A stretch of DNA of 27,245 nt, taken from positions 4,392 to 31,636 of the forward strand of contig DLIT01000155.1 in NCBI GenBank assembly GCA_002483865.1. Reading direction: 5' to 3'. The position numbers and the translations under genes were made by a program. The first letter of the stretch is position 1, and every line of letters starts with the position of its first letter. The notes under the pieces were generated by a model. The model saw only the letters and a list, made by a program, of their open reading frames with translations, was not told the DNA's origin and did not search any database. This stretch comes from Brevundimonas sp. UBA7635 (GTDB lineage: Bacteria; Pseudomonadota; Alphaproteobacteria; Caulobacterales; Caulobacteraceae). This document shows positions 1 through 7,018 of this stretch, in pieces.

Positions 1-1
1 C

Positions 2-79
2 TATCTGAAGGACATCGCCCATGACTATGCCTTCGCCATCTGGGCTGTGAACAAGGGCTGGGAGAAAGACTTCTCCTGA
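2..79 (+). CDS. C-terminal end of an unrecognised protein (partial)
   Basis: Only the last 25 codons are in the window, reading in frame 2 to a TGA at 77-79. The peptide ends with an aromatic-rich stretch, FAIWAVNKGWEKDFS, with no motif I recognise. Its stop codon overlaps the ATG of the next gene (TGATG, one shared base), so the two are very probably co-transcribed and translationally coupled. I give no function. That it is coding is supported by the open frame to the window edge and by the tight coupling. Confidence 0.6.
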   Translation, partial: YLKDIAHDYAFAIWAVNKGWEKDFS

Positions 80-636
80 TGAGCGGTGTCAGTATTCGTG
101 AGGCGGCAGAGGACGACTTTGCCGCCATCACGGCCATTTACGCGTCATGGGTCCGCGACGCCTGCGGCACATTCGAACTGGTGCCGCCCAGCGAGACCGA
201 AATGCGCGCGCGATTCGCCTATGTGAAGGCCTTGGGCATGCCCTATCTGGTGGCGGAGCATCAGGGCCGCGTGGTCGGCTATGCCTATGCTGGGCCGTTC
301 CGCGCCCGTGAGGCCTACCGCTACATGGTCGAGGATTCGATCTATCTCGATCCTCAGGCGCAGGGAATCGGCGCGGGCGGTGCTCTGCTGGACCATCTGA
401 TTCTGGAATGCACCCGGCTTGGGGCCCGTCAGATGGTCGCGGTAATAGGTGATTCCGAGAATACAGCCTCGATCGGCCTGCACCGCTCACGCGGATTCGC
501 TGATTCCGGTCGATTCCACGCCGCGGGCTGGAAATTGGACGGCTGGCGCGATGTCATCTTCATGCAAAAGCCATTGGGAGATGGCGACACCACACCACCG
601 GACGGGGCCGGTCTGGCTCTCAGCGACAAGGCTTAA
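79..636 (+). CDS. GNAT-family N-acetyltransferase, phosphinothricin acetyltransferase-like
   Basis: A 185-residue single-domain acetyltransferase that probably transfers acetyl from acetyl-CoA to the amino group of a small molecule in the cytoplasm. The N-terminus (SIREAAEDDFAAITAIY) is the usual GNAT beta1-alpha1. The segment GTFELVPPSETEM near residues 30-42 resembles the substrate loop of the PAT/YncA (MnaT) subfamily. QGIGAG at 95-100 is the acetyl-CoA pyrophosphate loop, and NTASIGLHRSRGF is the typical motif B region. About 20 extra residues at the C-terminus are low-complexity. It starts at an ATG overlapping the stop of the upstream gene and is followed by a terminator at 700-727. The family is firm. 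The exact substrate (phosphinothricin, methionine sulfoximine or another amino-acid analogue) cannot be read from the sequence. Confidence 0.88.
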   Translation: MSGVSIREAAEDDFAAITAIYASWVRDACGTFELVPPSETEMRARFAYVKALGMPYLVAEHQGRVVGYAYAGPFRAREAYRYMVEDSIYLDPQAQGIGAGGALLDHLILECTRLGARQMVAVIGDSENTASIGLHRSRGFADSGRFHAAGWKLDGWRDVIFMQKPLGDGDTTPPDGAGLALSDKA

Positions 637-650
637 AACAGCCATTCTAG

Positions 651-678
651 CGGGCGTTTCGAGGTGTCGGAGCGCCCG
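651..678 (+). other. Short inverted repeat after the acetyltransferase gene
   Basis: CGGGCG at 651-656 pairs with CGCCCG at 673-678 around a 16-nt loop, 15 nt after the stop codon. It has no real U-tract, so by itself it is at most a 3'-end stabilising hairpin. The true terminator appears to be the next hairpin. Confidence 0.35.
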
Positions 679-699
679 TTCTGCTGTCTGGGTACGGAT

Positions 700-727
700 C
701 GCCATTTCGAAAATTGGCGTATTTTTT
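700..727 (+). terminator. Rho-independent terminator of the acetyltransferase transcript
   Basis: CGCCATTT (700-707), loop CGA, then AAA, one bulged T and TGGCG (to 719) form an 8-bp stem with a single bulge. It is followed by TATTTTTT (720-727). It lies 64 nt downstream of the acetyltransferase stop and just ahead of the tRNA promoter, where a transcript boundary is expected. Confidence 0.72.
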
Positions 728-748
728 CAGGGGTCTGCGAGTTTTCTG

Positions 749-777
749 TTGACCCGAAACGCGAGCCCCCCTACACA
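749..777 (+). promoter_or_regulatory. Putative promoter of tRNA-Asp
   Basis: TTGACC (749-754) is separated by 17 bp from TACACA (772-777). The -35 box is good and the -10 box weak, but the spacing also fits the Caulobacter housekeeping pattern (TTGACGS, 10-14 bp, GCTANAWC). A start near 784 would give a short pre-tRNA leader. Confidence 0.45.
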
Positions 778-783
778 CCCCCT

Positions 784-809
784 CGTTCCCGCCGGACACG
801 GCGCGAACG
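784..809 (+). other. Hairpin in the pre-tRNA-Asp 5' leader
   Basis: CGTTC-C-CGCCG (784-794), loop GACA, then CGGCG-C-GAACG (799-809) form a 10-bp stem interrupted by one C-C mismatch. It ends 7 nt before the mature tRNA 5' end and starts where transcription is predicted to begin. Confidence 0.6.
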
Positions 810-816
810 GGACCAA

Positions 817-893
817 GCGGGTGTAGCTCAGTTGGTTAGAGTGCCGGCCTGTCACGCCGGAGGTCGCGGGTTCGAGCCCCGTCACTCGCGCCA
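817..893 (+). tRNA. tRNA-Asp (anticodon GTC)
   Basis: A 77-nt cloverleaf. The acceptor strand GCGGGTG (817-823) pairs with CACTCGC (883-889) with one G-U. The D-arm region is TAGCTCAGTTGGTTAGA. The anticodon stem CCGGC/GCCGG encloses a loop with anticodon GTC at 851-853, and the T-arm contains GGTTCGAGCC. The discriminator G is at 890 and CCA is encoded at 891-893. It decodes aspartate codons GAC/GAU. Its mature 3' end overlaps the left arm of the hairpin at 888-924. Confidence 0.97.
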
Positions 894-924
894 CTCCCCT
901 TCTTTATGAAGTACGGAGTGGCGC
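888..924 (+). other. Inverted repeat overlapping the tRNA-Asp 3' end
   Basis: GCGCCACTCC (888-897) is perfectly complementary to GGAGTGGCGC (915-924). The loop holds a second short stem, CTTC (899-902) with GAAG (908-911). The left arm includes the last acceptor-stem bases, the discriminator and CCA. No U-tract follows, so this is either a terminator of unusual type or a 3' trailer structure competing with the acceptor stem. Confidence 0.6.
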
Positions 925-1013
925 ATACCGCTCTTGGTCCGAAACGCCTCCACTTCTCGAAAATCTTATCTGTCATCGCCCTTGCGACTTCGCGACCGCA
1001 TGTCTGGCGTTAG

Positions 1014-1042
1014 TTGACTTTTAACCAGAACACTTACAGAAC
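1014..1042 (+). promoter_or_regulatory. Putative lexA promoter
   Basis: TTGACT (1014-1019) and CAGAAC (1037-1042) are 17 bp apart. The -10 is poor by E. coli standards but resembles the TAGAAC seen at the predicted dnaE promoter in this window. The upstream SOS box lies between and over these elements, which is where a repressor should act. Transcription would start near 1049. Confidence 0.45.
1028..1042 (-). promoter_or_regulatory. LexA (SOS) box 1, reverse orientation
   Basis: GAAC (1028-1031), seven bases, GAAC (1039-1042). On the - strand this reads GTTC-N7-GTTC, the alphaproteobacterial LexA operator. It overlaps the predicted -10 element of lexA. Confidence 0.75.
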
Positions 1043-1053
1043 ATCTAGCAACG

Positions 1054-1068
1054 GTTCACGCCTTGTTC
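1054..1068 (+). promoter_or_regulatory. LexA (SOS) box 2, forward orientation
   Basis: GTTC (1054-1057), ACGCCTT, GTTC (1065-1068): an exact match to the GTTC-N7-GTTC operator. It lies 14 bp before the lexA ATG and just downstream of the predicted transcription start, so bound LexA would block initiation or early elongation. It supports negative autoregulation of lexA. Confidence 0.85.
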
Positions 1069-1082
1069 TGAAAGCCCCTGAC

Positions 1083-1790
1083 ATGCTCACCAAGAAGCAG
1101 CACGAACTCCTGATGTTCATCCATGAACGCATCAAGGAAACCGGCGTGTCGCCTTCTTTCGACGAGATGAAGGAAGCGCTGGATCTGGCTTCCAAGTCGG
1201 GCATTCACCGTCTGATTACAGCTCTTGAGGAACGCGGCTTCATTCGCCGTCTGGCGCACCGCGCCCGAGCGCTCGAAGTCGTGAAACTGCCCGAACAGGC
1301 TACCGCTGCCGCTCCGGCCCGTGGTCGCGCACCGTTCAAGCCCGATGTGATCGAGGGTGGGGGTCAGAACCGACCAGCCAATCCTATCGCCGATGTGGCC
1401 AATGACGTGCGCGAACTGCCGCTGCTGGGCAAGATCGCAGCCGGTACCCCTATTGCCGCCATCCAGCACGAAACCGACCGCCTGCCGGTGCCGGAAACCA
1501 TGCTCGGTTCGGGCGAACACTATCTGCTCGAGATCGAAGGTGATTCGATGATTGAGGCGGGCATCCTTGATGGCGACATGGTCGTCATCAAACGCGTGCA
1601 GAACGCCACCTCGGGCGAAATCGTCGTTGCACTGGTGGAAGGTGAAGAAGCCACGCTTAAGCGCCTGCGCAAGAAGGGCCAGTCCATCGCCCTGGAGCCC
1701 GCCAACAGCGCCTATGAGACCCGCATCTTCGGCCCCGATCAGGTCGAGGTTCAGGGCAAGCTGGTCGGCCTGCTGCGCCGGTATCACTGA
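1083..1790 (+). CDS. lexA: LexA, SOS-response repressor and self-cleaving protease
   Basis: A 235-residue repressor. It binds SOS operators as a dimer and is inactivated when RecA on single-stranded DNA stimulates its self-cleavage. The N-terminal winged helix ([17 protein letters not shown] onward) matches the LexA DNA-binding domain. KIAAG holds the Ala120-Gly121 cleavage site. GDSM contains the catalytic Ser155, and ATLKR holds the general-base Lys193. I chose the ATG at 1083: the frame is open further upstream to a TTG at 1014, but that would put both SOS boxes inside the gene and add residues unlike LexA. The linker after residue 70 is longer and richer in Ala/Pro than in E. coli, as is common in alphaproteobacteria. 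The ribosome binding site is weak (GAAAG). Confidence 0.97.
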   Translation: MLTKKQHELLMFIHERIKETGVSPSFDEMKEALDLASKSGIHRLITALEERGFIRRLAHRARALEVVKLPEQATAAAPARGRAPFKPDVIEGGGQNRPANPIADVANDVRELPLLGKIAAGTPIAAIQHETDRLPVPETMLGSGEHYLLEIEGDSMIEAGILDGDMVVIKRVQNATSGEIVVALVEGEEATLKRLRKKGQSIALEPANSAYETRIFGPDQVEVQGKLVGLLRRYH

Positions 1791-1800
1791 GGACGGGGCA

Positions 1801-1824
1801 AAGGCGCCACGCGCGCCTTCTTTT
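1801..1824 (+). terminator. lexA terminator
   Basis: AAGGCGC (1801-1807) and GCGCCTT (1813-1819) form a 7-bp stem with a 5-nt loop, followed by CTTTT (1820-1824). It starts 10 nt after the lexA stop codon. Confidence 0.7.
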
Positions 1825-1826
1825 CG

Positions 1827-1954
1827 CTCATCCCGGCGGACGCCGGGACCCAGTGCTTTGGCTGCAAGCGGGACCGTTTGATTGTCCGCCGGCCTCCCCC
1901 GGCCAGAGACAGCACATTTGGCTCTTACTGGATCCCGGCCTCCGCCGGGATGAG
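1827..1954. repeat. Palindromic intergenic repeat with 27-bp inverted termini (MITE-like)
   Basis: The left end 1827-1853 begins CTCATCCCGGCGGACGCCGG. The right end 1928-1954 ends CCGCCGGGATGAG. They are inverted copies of each other with 2 mismatches in 27 bases. Each end is itself a small hairpin (CCCGGC/GCCGGG). The 74-bp core between them codes for nothing I can identify. Repeats of the form TCATCCCGGC...GCCGGGATGA are widespread between genes in Caulobacter, Brevundimonas and sphingomonads, as far as I recall. Here the repeat sits between the convergent lexA and comEC genes. Its right end is 4 bp from the comEC stop codon, so it may also serve as the comEC 3' hairpin. Confidence 0.7.
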
Positions 1955-1958
1955 CGGG

Positions 1959-4025
1959 TTAGGAGTGAGGCCCGCTCCACGGTCGCCGTCCCCGCACCTC
2001 AGCCGCCCACAAGGCGCGCCATCGGCCTGCTTCGCCCCGCCACAGCTCGACCGAACCGCCGCGCGCGTAGTCGGCCCCGTCCAGCACCAATCGCCCTTCG
2101 CATGACGACGGCAGCGTTGTGATCACGGCGCGCACGCTGACGACCTGAGCGCTACGACACATCTGATCCAACTGCTCGACCGTCGGCGCCGCTTTGCCCC
2201 ACCACAGCGCCAGCGGCCCGATTCCGCCGTCCGGCGCACAGAATGAACGCTTGCAGGTCCAACCCTCGGGCGACCGCGCGACTGGCTCCAGCCCTCGCCT
2301 CCGCGACCACAGATCGCTGGCGAACCTGCGAACCGCGGGCCGCACCACGACCGCCTCTCTTTCTAGCCGATAGGCTGCATTCGCTCCACCATCGCCGATC
2401 CAGATGTCCGGCGGCGCCGGACGCGGCCAGATCAGCACAGCCGCCGCAAACGGCAGACCCAGCAGCCGCCACCGCCCGCGCCACAGGCACATGAACAATA
2501 TGCCGATGAAGGCGATCGGCAGGGCCGCGGCCGGGGCGCTGGAGATCGACTTCACTGCGCCAGGCAGGTTCGCCGCCCAGTGTCCGATCGCCAGCATGGC
2601 GTCCACCGACTGCCCCGCCGCCCACAGGAAGGGCGCGCCCAGCCCCAGAGGCTCCAGCGCCGCGCCGACAGCCAGGGCTGGCATGATCAGAAAGTCCGCC
2701 ACCGGTGCCGTGCCCATGTTGGCGATGAGCCCATAGATGGCGGTGCGGTTGAAATGCTGCATGGCAAAGGGCCCCGTCGCCATGCCCGCGACCAGGCTGG
2801 CAGCACAGGCGGCAGCCAGCCAGCTGCCCAGCCGCTGCACCGCCTTTATCGGCCAGGGCACCGAGATCTCACGAAAGCGGCGGGGCCAGATCTCGACCAG
2901 GGGCACCAGGGCAGCGGTGGCGGCAAACGACATCTGGAATCCCGGCGTCACAATGGCTTCGGGCTGCAGCAGCAAGACCACCATGGCCGCCACGGCCAGG
3001 GCGTGCATGGTCACGGCCTGGCGGTCCAGCAGGATGGCAAAAAAGGCGATCGAGGCGGTGATAGCGGCCCGTTCGGCCGGGGGCGGCCCGCCTGAGATCA
3101 CCAGATAGGTGCCCACCGCGATCAGGCCTGCTGTCGCCGCCACCTTCTTTCCGGACACTCTTAACGCCAGCCACGGAATCCCTGCTACGCCCAGCCGCGC
3201 GGCAAAGAAGACGAATCCGCCGACAATCGCCATATGCAGGCCCGAGATCGACAGGATGTGGGCCAGGCCCGAATCGCGCATGGCCTCAAGGTCCGACTCC
3301 CGGATCCAGGTCTCATGGCCCGTGGTCATGGCGGCGGTAATTCCCCCGATCCGCGGGCCCAGCCGCGCGACAATGCGCTGGGCCAGGCCATAGCGTGCCG
3401 CATTGACCTTCATTGCCAGCCGCACCCGCCACGGCGGCGGGCCCAGTGTTAGGGTCCGGGTATCGCCTAGGGCAAACAGGGTCCCGCCCAGCCCCTGAAA
3501 ATAGGCATTGCGGCCAAAGTCATAGGCTCCGGGACTGGCGGGCGGCGGGGGTGGATTAAGGATGCCATAAAGCCGCACGGCCTCGCCCGGTCGCGGCGGC
3601 TCTCCCCGAACCGTCGCTCTCAACCGGTGGGGTGTTTTCTCAGGCGACAGGCCGCGAACATGGACCGGGGCGACTACGATCCGTGCACCCCGCTGGCCAG
3701 GACTGTCGACATCCATCACCCAGGCCTCGACGACGACCGGCTCGGCCAAGGCTGGCGCGATCGGCCCCCTCACCGCCTCGGTTCGCAGCTTTGCCACGCC
3801 CAGCCCACCACAGAAGCTGGCCATCATAAGCAGAGGCAAGGTCCAACGCCGCGACAGCCCTCGCAGCCTTGCCCCTAGCCACATCCCGATGGTCAGGACA
3901 GCGACCAGAACCAGGGGCCAGACCTGCGGCTCGTCCGTCAGAGCGAAATAGAGCCCGCACCCTGCGCCAAAAAAGACCGGCGTCCATAGTCGCCACCGGT
4001 CGTCCTGGCGCGCCATCTGCGTCAT
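1959..4025 (-). CDS. ComEC/Rec2-family membrane protein without a recognisable metallo-beta-lactamase domain
   Basis: A 688-residue multi-pass inner-membrane protein related to the ComEC channel, which carries single-stranded DNA across the membrane during natural transformation. Residues 1-100 carry several hydrophobic segments, then a soluble DUF4131/OB-like part (about 95-200) with the typical GAYDFGRNAYFQGLGG. The Competence domain follows, with the hallmark HILSISGLHMAIV near residue 260 and many membrane helices up to about 570. The C-terminal 110-120 residues lack the DVGQGDA and HxHxDH motifs of the metallo-beta-lactamase domain in Bacillus ComEC. Short forms of this kind are, to my knowledge, usual in alphaproteobacteria. 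I start at the ATG at 4025 because longer readings run into the divergent gltX gene; the ATG at 4016 is also possible. Whether this strain takes up DNA is unknown. Confidence 0.88.
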   Translation of the reverse strand: MTQMARQDDRWRLWTPVFFGAGCGLYFALTDEPQVWPLVLVAVLTIGMWLGARLRGLSRRWTLPLLMMASFCGGLGVAKLRTEAVRGPIAPALAEPVVVEAWVMDVDSPGQRGARIVVAPVHVRGLSPEKTPHRLRATVRGEPPRPGEAVRLYGILNPPPPPASPGAYDFGRNAYFQGLGGTLFALGDTRTLTLGPPPWRVRLAMKVNAARYGLAQRIVARLGPRIGGITAAMTTGHETWIRESDLEAMRDSGLAHILSISGLHMAIVGGFVFFAARLGVAGIPWLALRVSGKKVAATAGLIAVGTYLVISGGPPPAERAAITASIAFFAILLDRQAVTMHALAVAAMVVLLLQPEAIVTPGFQMSFAATAALVPLVEIWPRRFREISVPWPIKAVQRLGSWLAAACAASLVAGMATGPFAMQHFNRTAIYGLIANMGTAPVADFLIMPALAVGAALEPLGLGAPFLWAAGQSVDAMLAIGHWAANLPGAVKSISSAPAAALPIAFIGILFMCLWRGRWRLLGLPFAAAVLIWPRPAPPDIWIGDGGANAAYRLEREAVVVRPAVRRFASDLWSRRRGLEPVARSPEGWTCKRSFCAPDGGIGPLALWWGKAAPTVEQLDQMCRSAQVVSVRAVITTLPSSCEGRLVLDGADYARGGSVELWRGEAGRWRALWAAEVRGRRPWSGPHS

Positions 4026-4107
4026 AACGCCCCGAAATAGCCTTACAGCAAGGCTTCGTTTTGACACGCGCGGGCGTATAAGGGCCTGTGCACCGGACCC
4101 TTTCTCA
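4026..4107. promoter_or_regulatory. Divergent promoter region, comEC-like gene / gltX, with a 17-bp inverted repeat
   Basis: An 82-bp intergenic region serving both directions. AGCCTT (4039-4044), 5 bp, AAGGCT (4050-4055) is a perfect inverted repeat and could be an operator. TTGACA (4061-4066) is a perfect -35 hexamer pointing at gltX, but TATAAG (4077-4082) follows after only 10 bp, too close for a standard promoter. On the - strand, GCTATTTC (4042-4035) resembles a Caulobacter -10 (GCTANAWC) for comEC and would give a very short leader. No convincing Shine-Dalgarno precedes the gltX ATG. Confidence 0.4.
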
Positions 4108-5523
4108 ATGACCTCCCCCTCCTCGACAGTTGTCACCCGCTTCGCCCCCTCGCCCACAGGCTACCTGCATATTGGCGGCGCGAGAACAGCACTATTTAAT
4201 TGGCTGTATGCACGCAGCCAGGGCGGCAAGTTCCTGATCCGGGTCGAGGACACCGACCGGGAGCGTTCGACCGAGGCGGCGGTAAAGGCCATCTTCGACG
4301 GCCTGGACTGGCTGCAGCTGACCGGCGATGAGGAGCCGGTCTATCAGTTCGCCCGCGCCGACCGTCACCGTGAGGTGGCTGAGCAGCTTCTGGCCACCGG
4401 CCATGCCTATCGCGACTTCCTGAGCCCCGAGGAAACGGCAGCCCTGCGCGATCAGGCCAAGGCCGAAGGCCGTGATTTCGTCTCGCCCTGGCGCGACCGT
4501 GAGCCGACCGCCGAAGACCTGCAAAAGCCGTTTACGGTCCGCTTCCGTCGCCCGCTGGACCAGGCTGTCGTCGTCGAGGACGCGGTGCAGGGCACCGTGC
4601 GCTGGGAATCCTCGTCGCTGGATGACCTGGTGATCCTGCGTTCGGATGGAGCCCCAACCTATAATCTGGCCGTGGTAGTCGATGACCACGACATGGGCGT
4701 GACCCACGTCATCCGAGGAGATGACCATCTGAACAACGCGGCCCGTCAGAGCCTGATATATGATGCTCTGGGCTGGAGCCGTCCGACCTTTGTCCACATC
4801 CCGTTGATCCATGGGCCGGATGGAGCCAAGCTGTCCAAGCGCCACGGGGCCCAGGCGGTCCACGAATACGCTGAAATGGGCTACCTGCCCGAGGCCATGC
4901 GCAACTATCTGGCCCGCCTGGGCTGGGCCCACGGCGATGCCGAGTTGTTCAACGACGAAGAAGCCATCGCCTGGTTTGACCTTACCGGCATCGGCAAGGC
5001 CCCGGCCCGCCTGGACTTCGACAAGTTGGCCCACGTCAATGCCCATTGGATCCGCCAGACCAAGGATGATCGCTTGGCCAATCTGACGTTGAAGGCCCTG
5101 GAAAGGGCAGGAACGCCCATAGCACCCGACGCCGATAACCGCCTGCTACGCGCGATGCCCTTCATCAAGGATCGGGCCAAGACGATTCTGGACCTCGTTA
5201 CCCAAACCGAGTTCGCCCTGAAGACCCGCCCGCTCGCCCTCGAGGCGAAAACGACTGGTCTGCTGGAGGGCGAAGGCGGACAGCGACTTTCACGACTGCG
5301 TGAACGTCTCTCAAAACTTGGGACTTGGGACATCGAATTCTTGGAGCCGGAACTTAAAGCCTTTGCGGAAAGCGAAGGTGTAGGCTTCGGAAAAATTGGA
5401 CCTTCTGTTCGGGGCGCGCTGACAGGGGGATCGGTTTCGCCTGATATTGCGAGAATTCTTTGCGCTCTTGGGCGCGACGAAAGTCTCGGACGCTTGGATG
5501 ATGCGCTGCAACAGACTAAGTGA
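4108..5523 (+). CDS. gltX: Glutamyl-tRNA synthetase
   Basis: A 471-residue class I aminoacyl-tRNA synthetase that charges tRNA-Glu with glutamate in the cytoplasm. The Rossmann-fold signature is FAPSPTGYLHIGG, with the HIGH-type motif LHIGG at residues 20-24. VEDTDRERS is the conserved loop that follows. HVIRGDDHLNN is the typical glutamyl/glutaminyl-synthetase motif, and the KMSKS-type loop KLSKR is at 241-245. The rest is the helical anticodon-binding region. Length is normal for bacterial GluRS. Alphaproteobacteria often carry two GluRS paralogues and use GatCAB to make Gln-tRNA, so this may be one of two. The last 80 codons are less GC-rich than the body of the gene (see findings). It is followed after 64 bp by gltA, probably in one transcript. 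Confidence 0.96.
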   Translation: MTSPSSTVVTRFAPSPTGYLHIGGARTALFNWLYARSQGGKFLIRVEDTDRERSTEAAVKAIFDGLDWLQLTGDEEPVYQFARADRHREVAEQLLATGHAYRDFLSPEETAALRDQAKAEGRDFVSPWRDREPTAEDLQKPFTVRFRRPLDQAVVVEDAVQGTVRWESSSLDDLVILRSDGAPTYNLAVVVDDHDMGVTHVIRGDDHLNNAARQSLIYDALGWSRPTFVHIPLIHGPDGAKLSKRHGAQAVHEYAEMGYLPEAMRNYLARLGWAHGDAELFNDEEAIAWFDLTGIGKAPARLDFDKLAHVNAHWIRQTKDDRLANLTLKALERAGTPIAPDADNRLLRAMPFIKDRAKTILDLVTQTEFALKTRPLALEAKTTGLLEGEGGQRLSRLRERLSKLGTWDIEFLEPELKAFAESEGVGFGKIGPSVRGALTGGSVSPDIARILCALGRDESLGRLDDALQQTK

Positions 5524-5587
5524 ACACCCATAACCACACAGGCCGACGCCTCCCCGCGCCCGGCCGAAGAAAACAAAAGGGGCCTAG

Positions 5588-6889
5588 ATGACTGAACAAG
5601 CGAAACCCGCCGGTACGGCGACCTTCACCTACGGCGAGAAGAACGTCGAACTTCCGGTTCTGGCTGGCTCGACCGGCCCGGACGTGATCGACATTCGCAA
5701 ACTGTATGGTGCCACCGGTGCCTTCACCTTCGACCCCGGCTTCACCTCGACGGCCTCGTGCGAAAGCGCCCTGACCTATATCGACGGTGACGCTGGCGTA
5801 CTGTTGCACCGTGGCTATCCGATCGATCAACTGGCCGAGAAGTCCAACTTCATCGAAGTTTGCCACCTGCTGCTGCGCGGCGAGTTGCCGACCGCTGCCC
5901 AGTTCGAAGAGTTCGAGCAAAGCGTTACGCGTCATACGATGCTGCACGCCCAGTTCGACCGCTTCTTCGAAGGCTTCCGTCGCGACGCCCACCCGATGGC
6001 CATCATGGTCGGCACCGTCGGTGCCCTGTCAGCCTTCTACCACGACAGCCTGGACATCCATGATCCGGTCCAGCGCAACATCTCGGCCATCCGCCTGATC
6101 GCCAAGATGCCGACCATCGCTGCCCGCGCCTATAAATATCACATTGGCCAGCCGTTCATCTCGCCGCGCAACGACCTGTCGTATGCCGAGAACTTCCTGC
6201 GTATGTGCTTCGCCGTTCCGGCCGAGGACTATCAGGTTGACCCGCGCCTGGTCCGCGCCATGGACCGCATCTTCACCCTGCATGCCGACCACGAGCAGAA
6301 TGCCTCGACCTCGACCGTCCGTCTGGCCGGTTCGTCGGGTGCCAACCCGTTCGCCTGTATCGCAGCAGGCATCGCATGCCTGTGGGGCCCGTCGCACGGC
6401 GGCGCGAACGAAGAAGCCCTGAACATGCTTAAGGAAATCGGCACCCCGGACCGTATTCCTGAGTTTATACAAGGCGTTAAGGACCGCAAATACAAGCTGA
6501 TGGGCTTCGGCCACCGCGTATACAAGAACTACGACCCGCGCGCCAAGGTGATGCAACAGTCGGCCTATGAAGTGCTGGCCGCCACCGGTCGCGAGAATGA
6601 CCCGTTGTTCCAGGTTGCCAAGGAACTGGAAAAGGTTGCGCTGAACGACGAGTATTTCACCTCGCGCAAGCTGTTCCCGAACGTCGACTTCTATTCGGGC
6701 ATCACCCTGTCGGCCATGGGCTTCCCGACCACCATGTTCACCGTCCTGTTCGCCCTGGCCCGTACCGTCGGCTGGATCGCCCAGTGGCAGGAAATGATGT
6801 CGGATCCGACCCAGAAAATCGGCCGTCCACGTCAGCTGTACACCGGTCCGTCGCAACGCGACTATGTGTCCATCGACCAGCGCGGCTGA
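5588..6889 (+). CDS. gltA: Citrate synthase (type II)
   Basis: A 433-residue enzyme condensing oxaloacetate and acetyl-CoA into citrate at the entry of the TCA cycle. Length and sequence match the hexameric, NADH-sensitive type II form of Gram-negative bacteria. The catalytic residues are in place: His270 in [10 protein letters not shown], His309 in [13 protein letters not shown] and Asp367 in NVDFYSG. The N-terminal part ([19 protein letters not shown]) is the small beta domain typical of type II. A clear Shine-Dalgarno, AAAAGGGG, precedes the ATG by 6-7 nt. The gene lies 64 bp after gltX and ends at a strong terminator at 6946-6978, so gltX-gltA looks like a two-gene transcript, though a private gltA promoter in the spacer is not excluded. 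Confidence 0.98.
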   Translation: MTEQAKPAGTATFTYGEKNVELPVLAGSTGPDVIDIRKLYGATGAFTFDPGFTSTASCESALTYIDGDAGVLLHRGYPIDQLAEKSNFIEVCHLLLRGELPTAAQFEEFEQSVTRHTMLHAQFDRFFEGFRRDAHPMAIMVGTVGALSAFYHDSLDIHDPVQRNISAIRLIAKMPTIAARAYKYHIGQPFISPRNDLSYAENFLRMCFAVPAEDYQVDPRLVRAMDRIFTLHADHEQNASTSTVRLAGSSGANPFACIAAGIACLWGPSHGGANEEALNMLKEIGTPDRIPEFIQGVKDRKYKLMGFGHRVYKNYDPRAKVMQQSAYEVLAATGRENDPLFQVAKELEKVALNDEYFTSRKLFPNVDFYSGITLSAMGFPTTMFTVLFALARTVGWIAQWQEMMSDPTQKIGRPRQLYTGPSQRDYVSIDQRG

Positions 6890-6945
6890 TATCGGGCGGT
6901 ACCAGGTCCAGATAGCTTCGGCCTTCTGATCCGAACACACAATGA

Positions 6946-6978
6946 AACGCCGGAGCTTCATGCTCCGGCGTTTTTTTT
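6946..6978 (+). terminator. Strong Rho-independent terminator after gltA
   Basis: AACGCCGGAGC (6946-6956), loop TTCAT, GCTCCGGCGTT (6962-6972): a perfect 11-bp GC-rich stem running into eight T (6971-6978). It lies about 56 nt after the gltA stop. Confidence 0.95.
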
Positions 6979-7018
6979 ATAGACAGGCATCTGACAGTCG
7001 GTCGTGGTATGAGAGGGC

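Noticed and set aside
1014..1082. Longer lexA start at a TTG
   Set aside because: It would put both SOS boxes in the coding region and add residues foreign to LexA. The ATG at 1083 begins exactly at the conserved domain.
4061..4082. TTGACA/TATAAG as a standard promoter for gltX
   Set aside because: The 10-bp spacing is too short for a sigma-70-type promoter. It is kept only as a weak note in the divergent-region entry.
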